NCBI GenBank assembly: GCA_944320865.1
Contig: CALUJC010000010.1
Span: 1 to 64,000 of the forward strand
DNA length: 64,000 nt
Direction: 5' to 3'
DNA from: an uncultured Bacteroides sp.
Lineage (GTDB): Bacteria; Bacteroidota; Bacteroidia; Bacteroidales; Bacteroidaceae
Under the pieces are notes generated by a model. It did no database searches and had not been told where the DNA came from. It saw nothing but the letters and a program-made list of their open reading frames with translations. The stretch's first letter is position 1; every line of letters begins with the position of its first letter. Positions 26,662 to 35,544 of this stretch are shown piece by piece. Position numbers and translations under genes: made by a program.

Positions 26662-27149
26662 AAATGGGAATTTATGTACTTTTCTTTTTGTCTTGCCACA
26701 AAAAGAAAAGATACCAAAAGAAAAAAGTCAAGCGCTGAATCTCCGGGGCTACTCCGGGCACCTGTTTTGCTAAACGGCAGAAACTCGCTACGCTCAGACA
26801 GTCTGCCGTTCTTCACGCAAAACAGGCACCCTCCGCTTCACGCCCCTCCGCTTAGGCGCGGCCATGCGGCGTTGGGCGGCAGGTCTTTCGGCCTGTGAGA
26901 CGCGGCACGCCACGTCTCTACATAGCACGGCTTGATGCCGCATGGTTCTCCGGCATTGACCGGCGGGCGTGAAGCGTAGGGCGGCTTGAAGCCGTTAAAA
27001 AGGGCAGACTGTTTGAGCGAAGCGAGTTTCTGCCCTTTAGGCTGAAAGCCGACCGGAGTAGCCCGACGGGCACAGCCGGGGTCCTTTCTTTTTGGCATCT
27101 TTTTCTTTCGGACAAGCGAAAGAAAAAGTGCAAAGCTAAATTATCATTT
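26662..27149. repeat. Boundary-conserved palindromic element E2
   Basis: The ends are AAATGGGAATTTA (26662-26674) and TAAATTATCATTT (27137-27149). Next to each end is a hairpin built from CTTTTCTTTTTG-like arms (about 26678-26710 and 27100-27128). Further in, the segment 26773-26811 and its imperfect reverse complement at about 26997-27040 (core GCAGAAACTCGCT) form another pair of arms. Bases 26675-26772 are the inverted copy of window bases 1-99. No gene is supported here; short frames on both strands reflect the palindrome. Confidence 0.82.
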
Positions 27150-27176
27150 GCTTTAACAATATTCCCTATCTTTCCA

Positions 27177-27300
27177 GGCTATTTTCCCCATTCTCTACCG
27201 TATCTTGTCCGTATTTCCTACGGTCCACCTCCGACCTAATACGCCGATGGATTATCGGACTTGTGTCGGACTTGTATCGGAGGAGAGTCGGAGATGGTAC
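27177..27300 (+). repeat. Dispersed 125-bp repeat, copy 1
   Basis: The segment from GGCTATT to GGTAC is close to the reverse complement of 52777-52901, especially over CGGTCCACCTCCGAC and TCGGACTTGTGTCGGACTTG. The ends are themselves imperfectly inverted (CCACCTCCGAC and GTCGGAGATGG). It lies immediately before the truncated susD gene and just after element E2. The 70 bases between it and the susD frame are AT-rich, with nothing recognisable. Confidence 0.75.
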
Positions 27301-27371
27301 GTATTTGAGGTGTGTTTGTTACAATAATATATTGAATTATAGTTGATTATTTGTGATTTTTAGGATGTATT

Positions 27372-28163
27372 TTGTATGAGAATTCTGTTGGGACGGAAGC
27401 TTGGCTGGAAGAGCCGTACCCATGGATAACTTCTACAGATCGACAGAGAGCATACACTACGGGTTATGCTTTAAGGAAAGGAGGGTCTTTTGATCAAGCC
27501 AATTATTTGAATGGTAACAGCTACTCGGCAAGTATTTGCTATCGGGCAGTTGAAGCCTTGCTGAATTACATGGAAGCGTGCTATGAAAATAATGGGAGCT
27601 TGGATAATTTAGCTCAAGAATATTGGAGGATTATTCGTGAGCGTTCTCATGTCGATAGTGATTTCCAAAAGACAATAACCTTAACTGACATGAGCGAAGA
27701 GGCGAAAAATGATTGGGGAGCTTATTCTGCAGGGAAACTGGTTGATGCGACATTGTATAATATTCGTAGGGAACGTAGGTGTGAGCTGATGGCAGAAGGA
27801 TTACGTTATATGGATTTATGCAGGTGGAGGTCTATGGATCAAATGATAGGAACACCTTATTTTGTAGAAGGGATTCATATATGGAATACTCCAATGGAGG
27901 ATTGGTATGACGATTTGCTGGCTGATGGTTCGGATGGCGCAACCGTATCCTCTCCGACTTTTAGCGAGTATTTACGCCCTTATCAGAAGAATAGTAATAT
28001 GAAATGTTATGATGGTTATATTTGGCATATGGCACATTATCTGACACCGATTATGTATAAACAGTTTTTGTTGACATTGCAGAGTGGCCATGAGGTAGAG
28101 TATTCTCCTCTTTATCAGAATCCTTATTGGCCGATAGCGGCTGGTATGCCTGCCGAGCAATAA
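27372..28163 (+). pseudogene. 5'-truncated SusD/RagB family gene
   Basis: Only the last ~263 residues of a SusD-like protein are present; intact family members have about 500-650 residues plus a lipoprotein signal. The frame has no good ATG (it can start only at TTG 27372, with a stop at 27354-27356 upstream). Recognisable C-terminal SusD features are AVEALLNYMEACYENNGSLD, LYNIRRERRCELMAEGLRYMDLCRWR and the terminal YLTPIMYKQFLL...NPYWPIAAG segment. SusD proteins bind glycans at the cell surface with SusC, which is absent here. A deletion at or near the 27177-27300 repeat probably removed susC and the 5' part of susD. Confidence 0.85.
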
Positions 28164-28248
28164 GCATTGTATCGAATAAGGTTTCAGGGCGATGAAAATC
28201 AAAAGCCCTGTTCCTTATTCTGTATAAACTTTAATAAAAAATGGAATC

Positions 28249-30468
28249 ATGAAGATAAATATAGTATTGACTGTCTGTATGGTATCCGCTTTACATATTC
28301 ATGCACAGACAGGAGCATTTGATCCTACATTGGATGCGAATGTAACAGTACTTCAAGCTCAGCCTCAGGAAACATGGCGTAGTGCATATATGTGGTATCC
28401 AGGGCAGTTAGCCGCATTTTATCAGCAACAATGCATTCAGTTATCTGAAGAACGTTGCGTCAATGTGGACTATCCAGGTAAATTTTTTGCGAAATGCAAC
28501 AGAGCCTATTTTCGCCAAGAAGTTCATTTGGATAAAGAAAGTTATATCCGTTGGAATGGGCCTGCAGACGTTGTTTTATCAGTAAATGGAGTTGAGTTGG
28601 CTAAGAATGTTAGGGAATTGACACTTCCTATAGGCAGTTATTCTTTGGTGTTTGAAGTTGTTACGGACAATTCATTACCTTGTGTAATAGTGGAAGGGGC
28701 AGAATTGGAGCATGCAAATGGATGGCAGGTCAGTATGGATAAGAAGTATTGGACCGTGCCTGAAAGTTCTCCAATGTATAATAAGCCCTATGTGTTTCCG
28801 GATGAACCTCAAGAGCAGATAGCTCGGATAAGTCCTAAGGAGATTTTCCCCGTGTGCAATGCTGAAGTTATGGATATAGATGGCGTTCGTATTGGAAAAA
28901 ATGGATATGTTTTAATTGATTTTTATCATTTGGAAGTAGGCAATTTGGCTTTTCAAGCAAAAGGTGCTGGGCTAATAACGGTACGAGTAGGAGAAACTCC
29001 AGAAGAGACTTTCGAGCGGGATGAAAAAAAACTGGAACAATATCCCTTAAAACAAATATTTTTGACTGAAGGAGAAGTGAAGACTGTAATTTTGCCAGAT
29101 CGTGCCTTGCGTTATGTGGCATTGGAGTGTGATAAGGGAGCAGAGATAACCTCTATTCGTTTTGATGCTGCGATGTGGCCGGTGGAGCATCGGATGCGGT
29201 TTGATACAGACAATGAGTATATCAACAATCTTTTTAAAATGAGCGCAGCTACGTTACATTCTAGTATGCATCGTTTTTATTTAGATGGACTAAAGCGGGA
29301 CTTTTTGCCTTGGGCTATGGATGCTTTGGTTTGTACGTTGGCGGGAGATTATTTGTTCGGCGATCAGCAGCTTTCGAAAAATGGAATAGCAATAACTTTA
29401 ATGCCTCTCAATCCACAGTATTCGGATATTGGTATTCCAGATTATCCTCTTCATGCTTTGTTTGGATTAAAGCAGAACTATTTACGTTATGGTGATTTGA
29501 CAACATCCATTCAATACAAAGACCGTATTGTTCAGTTGTTGGACTTTTATGCTTCCATTGCGGATGAGAATGGCTTTGTGCATGGTAATTATGGCAATCA
29601 TCAATTTGGATATACTCCGGGGTGGTCGATTTATAATGGTCCGGCCCGGAAAGGTATAGCTGCATATGCACAGATGATGTTGTACTATAATTACATCACT
29701 GGGGCTTATTTCGCTGATTTATGGAATGAGCGAACATTGGCTAACAAGTATCGTAAATGGGCAAAAGATTTGAAAACGAGAATCTTTGACTATTTTTGGG
29801 ATGATGATCGAAAGGCCTTTATCAATGGGACAATGGATGATGGCGTAACTATTGATAACCGTATTTCACATCACGCACAATATTGGGCTATTTTGGCAGG
29901 GCTTTTCCCCGAAGATTGTTATGATAATCTGTTTGAGAATATTCTTCCGAATTTGCCCAATTATTACGAAATAGTGAGCTATGAAAAAGGTTATGAGTTT
30001 TTGACCTATGCTAAGGCTGGGCGTATCAAGGAAATGTGGGAATATATTTATCGTGTATGGGGTGATTGGATGAATCAAGGCTATACCCGCTTCCCAGAGA
30101 ACTTCAAGCCGAATGCCCCCCGTGCCGATCAACTTATGTTCTATAATCGTCCACATGGGCTAAGCCTTTGCCATGGAGCTAATGGTGTGCCAGTTGTCAT
30201 AGCTGCACTGCATGGTATTTTAGGTTTCAGCCAGTCGGATAAGCGGATCAATGAATATACGTTCCGTCCTGAATTGATGCAGCTAAAGCATGTCACGGCA
30301 TGCATTCCAATTAAGGAAGGGGTATTTAAGATCAAGCTAAATGCGGTAGGAGAGTCTTCTATAGAGATTCCAGAGGGATGTGTAGTACGTATGGTAACAG
30401 GAACAAATACGAAGCAACATGTTTGGAAGAAAGCTGGGACTTATACGTTTCAGTTGGAAGGTATGTAA
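28249..30468 (+). CDS. Alpha-L-rhamnosidase-like (GH78-type) secreted glycosidase
   Basis: 739 residues with a signal peptide (MKINIVLTVCMVSALHIHAQ). The first 320 residues are beta-rich accessory domains. From about residue 325 an (alpha/alpha)6 six-hairpin domain begins, with MHRFYLDGLKRDFLPWAMDALVCT, which corresponds to the DG-x-x-RD-x-x-W-x-GD block of GH78 enzymes (here WAMDA). A small C-terminal beta domain follows. It would release rhamnose or a related terminal sugar in the periplasm or at the surface. It follows the susD remnant and precedes another glycosidase, so it belongs to a broken polysaccharide locus. The substrate is not determinable. Confidence 0.8.
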   Translation: MKINIVLTVCMVSALHIHAQTGAFDPTLDANVTVLQAQPQETWRSAYMWYPGQLAAFYQQQCIQLSEERCVNVDYPGKFFAKCNRAYFRQEVHLDKESYIRWNGPADVVLSVNGVELAKNVRELTLPIGSYSLVFEVVTDNSLPCVIVEGAELEHANGWQVSMDKKYWTVPESSPMYNKPYVFPDEPQEQIARISPKEIFPVCNAEVMDIDGVRIGKNGYVLIDFYHLEVGNLAFQAKGAGLITVRVGETPEETFERDEKKLEQYPLKQIFLTEGEVKTVILPDRALRYVALECDKGAEITSIRFDAAMWPVEHRMRFDTDNEYINNLFKMSAATLHSSMHRFYLDGLKRDFLPWAMDALVCTLAGDYLFGDQQLSKNGIAITLMPLNPQYSDIGIPDYPLHALFGLKQNYLRYGDLTTSIQYKDRIVQLLDFYASIADENGFVHGNYGNHQFGYTPGWSIYNGPARKGIAAYAQMMLYYNYITGAYFADLWNERTLANKYRKWAKDLKTRIFDYFWDDDRKAFINGTMDDGVTIDNRISHHAQYWAILAGLFPEDCYDNLFENILPNLPNYYEIVSYEKGYEFLTYAKAGRIKEMWEYIYRVWGDWMNQGYTRFPENFKPNAPRADQLMFYNRPHGLSLCHGANGVPVVIAALHGILGFSQSDKRINEYTFRPELMQLKHVTACIPIKEGVFKIKLNAVGESSIEIPEGCVVRMVTGTNTKQHVWKKAGTYTFQLEGM

Positions 30469-30534
30469 ATAGAGTGTACTAGTATACATTGTTGAAATTT
30501 ATTTTGTAATATAACTTATTTGAATTTGTGTTTT

Positions 30535-32229
30535 ATGAAAAATAATAAAGTTTCTCAGTATATAAAATGTTTGTTAGTAGGGCTATTTTCGTTTATGGGA
30601 GTAGCAGTGGCATTTACGCAACAGACTTATTTAAAAGAGATAAATGGCATTCCGCGTTTAATAGTGAAAGGGGAACCGTTTATTATGCTTTCAGGAGAGG
30701 TGCATAATTCAACTTCTTCTACCTACGAATATTTATCTACTACATGGGCATCGTTAAAGGCCATGCATCTTAATTCTGTTGTGGTTCCGGTAAGTTGGGA
30801 GCAGCTTGAACCTCATGAGGGTGTTTTTGATTATACAATGATACAACATATTATTGACTTAGCTGAAAAACATCAAATGCAGGTTGCTATAGCTTGGTTT
30901 GGAACTTGGAAGAACGGAGAATCAAGTTATACCCCATTATGGGTTAAGACTGATACTAAACGTTTTTTCCGGGTGCGTGATAAGAATGGGAAAGCTACAT
31001 CTACGATCTCTCCTTTCTGTCAGAATGCCTGCGAAGCAGATTGTAAGGCGTTTGAGGCACTTATGAGATACATCAAAGAGAATGATACAAATGGAATGAT
31101 TTCTGTTATACAGGTCGAAAATGAGGTGGGATGCTTTCAGGATATAGATTATTGCAAAGAGTCGCAAGAAGCCTATAAACAAGAGGTTCCTGTGGCATTA
31201 ATTAATTACCTGATTGAAAATGAGAATAATATACATCCGATGTTAATGCAAGATTGGGTGGCGAATGGAAAGAAAAAGCAGGGTAGTTGGAGTGAGGTTT
31301 TTGGTTCAACTTCTGATAGTAGACATTATTTTATGACCTGGTATTATGCTTCTTATATTCAGAAAGTGGCTCATACCGGCAAAGTTATTCATGCACTGCC
31401 AATGTTTGTGAATGCGGCACTGTCTGGAAGTGATGATGCGCTGCCGGGTTCTTTTCCCAATGGTGGGCCTGTATCAAAAGTTATAGATATTTATAAAGTT
31501 GCTGCGCCTGATATTGATTGGTGTAGTCCGGACATATATTCACCAAATTTTAGGGAAATATGTGCTCAATATCATCGTAAAGGCAATCCTTTGTTTATAC
31601 CGGAATCGTATAGGAGCGCTGCTTCCGCTTTTTATGCTTTTGCGGCTCATGACGCATTGTGTTATTCTCCTTTTGCTATTGAAGATGCATATTTAGATAA
31701 ATCTTTTAAAAAGACTTATGCCGTTTTGAGGGAATTGCTTCCATTAATATCTTCTTATCAAGGCACAGGTAAAATGAGTGGTTTCCTACGTCAAGGAGGA
31801 GAAACAGGAACTTCATTGCAATTAGGGAATTACAATATAGATGTTAAATATGTGAAAGAAGAAAAAGATGCATTCGGATTAATTATTCAGGTTTCTCCAG
31901 ATGAGTTTATCGTAGCTGGACTTGGAGCACATATTAGAATAAACTCGTTGGTAGAAAATGTATCAACGCAATATGCTGATGTATTAGAAGGACATTTTGA
32001 TGGGTTGGACTGGACTACGGATTGCCGTTTGAATGGAGATCAAACAGGACATCATTCATCTTTGTATTTGCGTGGGCGAGCTAATTTTTCTGACAAAGAG
32101 TTTCCGCAAAAGGATGAAATATTCCCCTTGCCCAATCCGGCTGTTTGGGAGGCAAATAAGCCAGAAGTATTAGAGCGTATTAAAGCTCCGGGAGTTTATA
32201 AAGTAAAAGTGTATACGTATCCTCAGTAA
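30535..32229 (+). CDS. Beta-galactosidase-like glycoside hydrolase (GH35/GH42-type, DUF5597)
   Basis: 564 residues from ATG 30535, giving a signal peptide (CLLVGLFSFMGVAVAFTQQ); the ORF also has an earlier ATG at 30520. A TIM-barrel starts at about residue 40 with PFIMLSGEVHNSTSSTYEYL. The probable acid/base glutamate is in VIQVENEVG (about residue 195) and the nucleophile in PLFIPESYRS (about 360). The C-terminal beta domain resembles DUF5597 found in such enzymes. It probably removes terminal galactose-type sugars from the same glycan as the upstream GH78-like enzyme. A terminator follows at 32267-32296. Confidence 0.85.
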   Translation: MKNNKVSQYIKCLLVGLFSFMGVAVAFTQQTYLKEINGIPRLIVKGEPFIMLSGEVHNSTSSTYEYLSTTWASLKAMHLNSVVVPVSWEQLEPHEGVFDYTMIQHIIDLAEKHQMQVAIAWFGTWKNGESSYTPLWVKTDTKRFFRVRDKNGKATSTISPFCQNACEADCKAFEALMRYIKENDTNGMISVIQVENEVGCFQDIDYCKESQEAYKQEVPVALINYLIENENNIHPMLMQDWVANGKKKQGSWSEVFGSTSDSRHYFMTWYYASYIQKVAHTGKVIHALPMFVNAALSGSDDALPGSFPNGGPVSKVIDIYKVAAPDIDWCSPDIYSPNFREICAQYHRKGNPLFIPESYRSAASAFYAFAAHDALCYSPFAIEDAYLDKSFKKTYAVLRELLPLISSYQGTGKMSGFLRQGGETGTSLQLGNYNIDVKYVKEEKDAFGLIIQVSPDEFIVAGLGAHIRINSLVENVSTQYADVLEGHFDGLDWTTDCRLNGDQTGHHSSLYLRGRANFSDKEFPQKDEIFPLPNPAVWEANKPEVLERIKAPGVYKVKVYTYPQ

Positions 32230-32266
32230 TTATCAAGGTAATTCGCAGTGGCCTCAGTTTGTTTGC

Positions 32267-32296
32267 GAGGGTGTCCGAAAGGGCATCCTCCTTTTT
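32267..32296 (+). terminator. Terminator after the glycosidase pair
   Basis: GAGGGTGTCC and GGGCATCCTC pair (ten pairs, two G-U) with a GAAA loop, followed by CTTTTTC. It lies 38 bases after the stop codon and marks the end of the broken polysaccharide locus. Confidence 0.75.
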
Positions 32297-32390
32297 CATC
32301 TTGCTATATTGGCAGACCGCCTCTTTTTTCCCTAACTGGGGAAAAATTCCTACTCAACTATGAAATATTTATTCCCTAACTGGGCAGGGG

Positions 32391-32684
32391 AAATGATAAT
32401 TTGTCGGGGAGCAGCCCCGAAATAATGAAGAACTAAGAATGAAGAATTAGTGATGTAACTGAATTCTCCTCTTCCCGGGAGGTTGTTCTCCTCTGATAAC
32501 GGGGGAGCTTGAGGGGGTGAGTACCCGAAGGAGGAGGTGGATAGAAATATTATCGCTACCACCCCGTCACTTCGTGCCACCCCTCCTCCCCGGAGGCGGG
32601 GAATTCAGTTACCGCTGCATCTGCATTCCTGAGAATTCTTCATTCTTCATTTAGAGCGCGCTTACGCGTGCTAAATTCCCATTT
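32391..32684. repeat. Boundary-conserved palindromic element E3 (inverted relative to E1/E2)
   Basis: The ends are AAATGATAATTTG (32391-32403) and TAAATTCCCATTT (32672-32684), i.e. the E1/E2 boundaries in opposite order and orientation. Inside are opposed AATGAAG heptamers (left about 32425-32452, right about 32639-32652) and GTAACTGAATTC facing GAATTCAGTTAC. The core contains opposed CCTCCCCGG-type stretches. A short minus-strand frame (32350-32580) is an artefact of this repeat. The rest of the 32230-32870 gap holds the upstream terminator, a short TTAGTGA-type heptamer stretch and the pfp promoter. Confidence 0.8.
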
Positions 32685-32729
32685 GTGCTATAAGCTAAAC
32701 TGTGAAGAAGAAAAACGGAGGCAGGAGGC

Positions 32730-32758
32730 ATCACTCATCACTAGCCACTCATCACTAA
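32730..32758. repeat. Short TTAGTGA-family heptamer stretch upstream of pfp
   Basis: CATCACT, CATCACT, AGCCACT, CATCACT, A are in register, i.e. TTAGTGA/TGAGTGG-type heptamers on the minus strand. They belong to the same family as the arrays at 1226 and 2232 but occur in one orientation only. Confidence 0.6.
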
Positions 32759-32784
32759 ACTAAATCTAAAAAATGCACCTGCCG

Positions 32785-32816
32785 TTTGCATTTCTTCGGG
32801 AAAAAAGCGACCTTTG
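32785..32816 (+). promoter_or_regulatory. Promoter of pfp
   Basis: TTTG (32785-32788) and GACCTTTG (32809-32816) are 20 bases apart, matching Bacteroides promoters except for the first base of the -7 box. The start codon of pfp is 54 bases downstream. Confidence 0.6.
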
Positions 32817-32870
32817 CAACGCTTTATTGCTTAGGACTATTATTTCACACTTTTTTAATACAATAGAGAT

Positions 32871-34517
32871 ATGACTAAAAGTGCATTGCAGATTGCGCGG
32901 GCTGCTTACCAGCCCAAACTTCCCAAGGCCCTGAAGGGGCACGTGAAGGCGGTAGCCGGCGCAGCTACCCAGTCGGTAGCCGACCAGGAAGCTATCCAAA
33001 AGCTTTTCCCCAACACCTATGGCATGCCTCTCATCAAATTTGAAGAAAGCAGCGAGGCAACCAGTTTCCCTGCCATCAATGTTGGCGTTATCCTTTCGGG
33101 CGGACAGGCTCCCGGTGGACACAATGTGATTTCGGGCTTGTTTGACGGCATCAAGAAACTGAATCCTGAAAGCCGTCTTTATGGTTTTCTGATGGGTCCC
33201 GGTGGATTGGTTGACCATAAGTATATGGAGCTGACTGCCGATATCATTGATGAATACCGCAATACGGGTGGTTTCGACATCATCGGTTCGGGCCGCACGA
33301 AGCTGGAGAAGGAAGACCAGTTTGAGAAGGGCTACGAGATCCTGAAGGAACTGGGTATTAAGGCTCTGGTTATTATTGGTGGCGATGATTCCAATACGAA
33401 TGCTTGTGTGTTGGCCGAGTATTATGCTGCCAAGAATTATGGCATTCAGGTAATCGGTTGCCCCAAGACGATTGACGGTGACTTGAAGAACGATATGATT
33501 GAGACGAGCTTCGGCTTCGACACGGCTTGCAAGACGTATGCCGAGGTGATTGGCAACATACAGCGTGACTGCAACTCGGCCCGCAAGTACTGGCACTTCA
33601 TCAAGCTGATGGGTCGCTCGGCTTCTCACATCGCTTTGGAATGCGCACTGCAGGTTCAGCCCAACGTTTGTATTGTGTCTGAGGAAGTCGAGGCAAAGGA
33701 TATGTCTTTGGACGACATTGTGACCGGCATTGCCAAGGTTGTGGCTGACCGTGCCGCACAGGGCAATAACTTCGGTACGGTGCTCATTCCGGAAGGCTTG
33801 GTAGAATTTATCCCTGCCATGAAGCGCTTGATTGCCGAGTTGAATGACTTCTTGGCTGCCAATGCCGAGGAGTTCGCGCAGGTGAAGCGTTCGGCACAGC
33901 GCGACTACATCATTCGCAAGCTGTCTCCCGAAAATTCTGCCATCTATGCTAGCCTGCCCGAAGGCGTGGCACGCCAGTTGTCTTTGGATCGCGACCCCCA
34001 CGGCAATGTGCAGGTATCGCTCATCGAGACCGAAAAGCTGCTGAGCGAGATGGTAGGCGCGAAGTTGGCACAGTGGAAAGAAGAAGGCAAGTATGTGGGT
34101 AAGTTTGCCGCACAGCACCACTTTTTCGGCTACGAAGGCCGTTGCGCTGCTCCATCCAACTTTGATGCAGACTACTGCTACTCGTTGGGTTACACGGCTG
34201 CTGCACTGATTGCCAACGGAAAGACGGGTTACATGTCTTCCGTGCGCAACACGACAGCTCCTGCCGAAGAATGGATTGCAGGTGGTGTGCCCATCACCAT
34301 GATGATGAACATGGAACGCCGCCACGGCGAGATGAAGCCGGTGATCCAGAAGGCACTGGTGAAACTGGATGGCAAGCCCTTCCAGTATTTTGCCGCCCAC
34401 CGCGAGCATTGGGCCATGTCGACCGACTATGTATATCCGGGTCCTATCCAGTACTTCGGTCCTACAGAGGTGTGCGACCAGCCTACTAAGACGTTGCAGC
34501 TGGAGCAGAGCAAATAA
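32871..34517 (+). CDS. pfp: PPi-dependent 6-phosphofructokinase
   Basis: 548 residues, the long PFK group found in Bacteroidetes and plants. It phosphorylates fructose 6-phosphate with pyrophosphate instead of ATP, a reversible glycolytic step. The PPi-specific signatures are GGDDSNTN (170-177), where the second Asp replaces the Gly needed for ATP binding, and [11 protein letters not shown] with catalytic-site K199 and D202/D204. [14 protein letters not shown] (76-89) forms the phosphate loop. Codon use and length look normal for a highly expressed gene. A consensus promoter precedes it and a strong terminator follows. Confidence 0.97.
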   Translation: MTKSALQIARAAYQPKLPKALKGHVKAVAGAATQSVADQEAIQKLFPNTYGMPLIKFEESSEATSFPAINVGVILSGGQAPGGHNVISGLFDGIKKLNPESRLYGFLMGPGGLVDHKYMELTADIIDEYRNTGGFDIIGSGRTKLEKEDQFEKGYEILKELGIKALVIIGGDDSNTNACVLAEYYAAKNYGIQVIGCPKTIDGDLKNDMIETSFGFDTACKTYAEVIGNIQRDCNSARKYWHFIKLMGRSASHIALECALQVQPNVCIVSEEVEAKDMSLDDIVTGIAKVVADRAAQGNNFGTVLIPEGLVEFIPAMKRLIAELNDFLAANAEEFAQVKRSAQRDYIIRKLSPENSAIYASLPEGVARQLSLDRDPHGNVQVSLIETEKLLSEMVGAKLAQWKEEGKYVGKFAAQHHFFGYEGRCAAPSNFDADYCYSLGYTAAALIANGKTGYMSSVRNTTAPAEEWIAGGVPITMMMNMERRHGEMKPVIQKALVKLDGKPFQYFAAHREHWAMSTDYVYPGPIQYFGPTEVCDQPTKTLQLEQSK

Positions 34518-34563
34518 AAAGCAATTAACATTTCCAAAATAGCATAAGTAAAAAAGGTTTGAA

Positions 34564-34601
34564 GAGGGCGCGCGTCGTGACGACGTGCGCCCTCGTTTTT
34601 T
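34564..34601 (+). terminator. Intrinsic terminator of pfp
   Basis: GAGGGCGCGCGTC (34564-34576) pairs with GACGTGCGCCCTC (34582-34594), 13 pairs with one G-U, five-base loop, followed by a run of six T. Confidence 0.9.
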
Positions 34602-34646
34602 GTATCATATTTGTGAGTCGGTGTATAGCAGTTGATGAAAAAACTG

Positions 34647-34654
34647 TATCTTTG
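34647..34654 (+). promoter_or_regulatory. -7 box of the GH25 gene
   Basis: TATCTTTG is a perfect TAnnTTTG box, 35 bases before the ATG at 34690. No TTTG is found at the ideal distance; the nearest (34610-34613) is too far. Confidence 0.55.
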
Positions 34655-34689
34655 CGAGGATATAACAGCAAGTGAAAGGATTCTTTTAC

Positions 34690-35544
34690 ATGGCTATGAG
34701 AACGTCATCTAAACGTAAACCGGTGGCTTCGGGTTATTCATGCAAGCGTAGACGGAAGCCTCGGGCAAGGACACCACGCACGATGTCCCGTTGGCAGCGT
34801 TGGGTTTTGGCTGTCGGCATTGTTTTTGTGTTCGCAGCGGGATTCTACACCTTTTTTATCCGCCCGTATGCTTACCGTTGGAAACCTTGCCATGGGCAGA
34901 AGGGATATGGAGTGTGCATGCCTTGCCGCTATGAGGTGCATGGGGTGGACGTGTCCCACTATCAAGGGGTGATAGACTGGAAGCGGGTGGCTGCTGATTC
35001 GTTGGGTGATTTTCCGTTACGTTTTGCTTTCCTTAAAGCTACTGAAGGCGGAGACCATGGTGACTCTACTTTCCAGCGCCATTTTGCAGAGGCGCGAAAG
35101 GCGGGATTGGTGTGTGGGGCTTACCATTATTTCATTCCTACCACAGATGCGAGGCGGCAGGCCGATTTTTTTATCCGCACAGTGCCCTTGCGCAAAGGTG
35201 ACTTGCCCCCTGTGCTCGATGTGGAAACGTTGGGTAAGCGGTCGCCCCGTGAGTTGAGGGCAGCGGTCAAAATATGGCTTAACCATGTAGAGCGGCACTA
35301 TGGTGTGAAGCCCATCTTGTACACTTCCTACAAGTTTAAGATGCGCTATCTCAATGACTCCCTGCTAAATACTTACCCGTATTGGATAGCCCACTACTAT
35401 GTAGACTCAGTGCGCTACAGGGGGCGGTGGGACTTCTGGCAGCACACTGATGTGGGGCGGGTGCCCGGCATAGAGAAAGAGGTAGACCTCAATGTGTTCA
35501 ACGGCTCGCTGGACGAGCTGCGGGCGCTGACCCTTCAGCAGTGA
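34690..35544 (+). CDS. GH25 family muramidase (lysozyme-like)
   Basis: 284 residues from ATG 34690; the frame also offers GTG 34672, but the -7 box position favours the ATG. A basic N terminus (KRKPVASGYSCKRRRKPRAR) is followed by one membrane anchor (WVLAVGIVFVFAAGFYTFFI, about 40-60). The rest is a GH25 barrel: HGVDVSHYQGVIDWKRV, FAFLKATEGGDHGDSTFQRH, LPPVLDVETL with the catalytic Asp/Glu pair, and FWQHTDVGRVPGI near the end. It cleaves peptidoglycan glycan strands. The membrane anchor suggests a cell wall maintenance role rather than a phage or secreted enzyme. It is convergent with prmA, overlapping by ten bases. Confidence 0.93.
   Translation: MAMRTSSKRKPVASGYSCKRRRKPRARTPRTMSRWQRWVLAVGIVFVFAAGFYTFFIRPYAYRWKPCHGQKGYGVCMPCRYEVHGVDVSHYQGVIDWKRVAADSLGDFPLRFAFLKATEGGDHGDSTFQRHFAEARKAGLVCGAYHYFIPTTDARRQADFFIRTVPLRKGDLPPVLDVETLGKRSPRELRAAVKIWLNHVERHYGVKPILYTSYKFKMRYLNDSLLNTYPYWIAHYYVDSVRYRGRWDFWQHTDVGRVPGIEKEVDLNVFNGSLDELRALTLQQ

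Noticed and set aside
32350-32580. 76-codon minus-strand frame (PPQAPPLSEENNLPGRGEF)
   Set aside because: Translation of the pyrimidine-rich arms of element E3, a pattern seen as spurious ORFs in many Bacteroidetes intergenic repeats.
32766-34409. 547-codon minus-strand frame opposite pfp
   Set aside because: Mirror frame of the pfp gene, which has clear family motifs, promoter and terminator; the antisense product has no recognisable domain.
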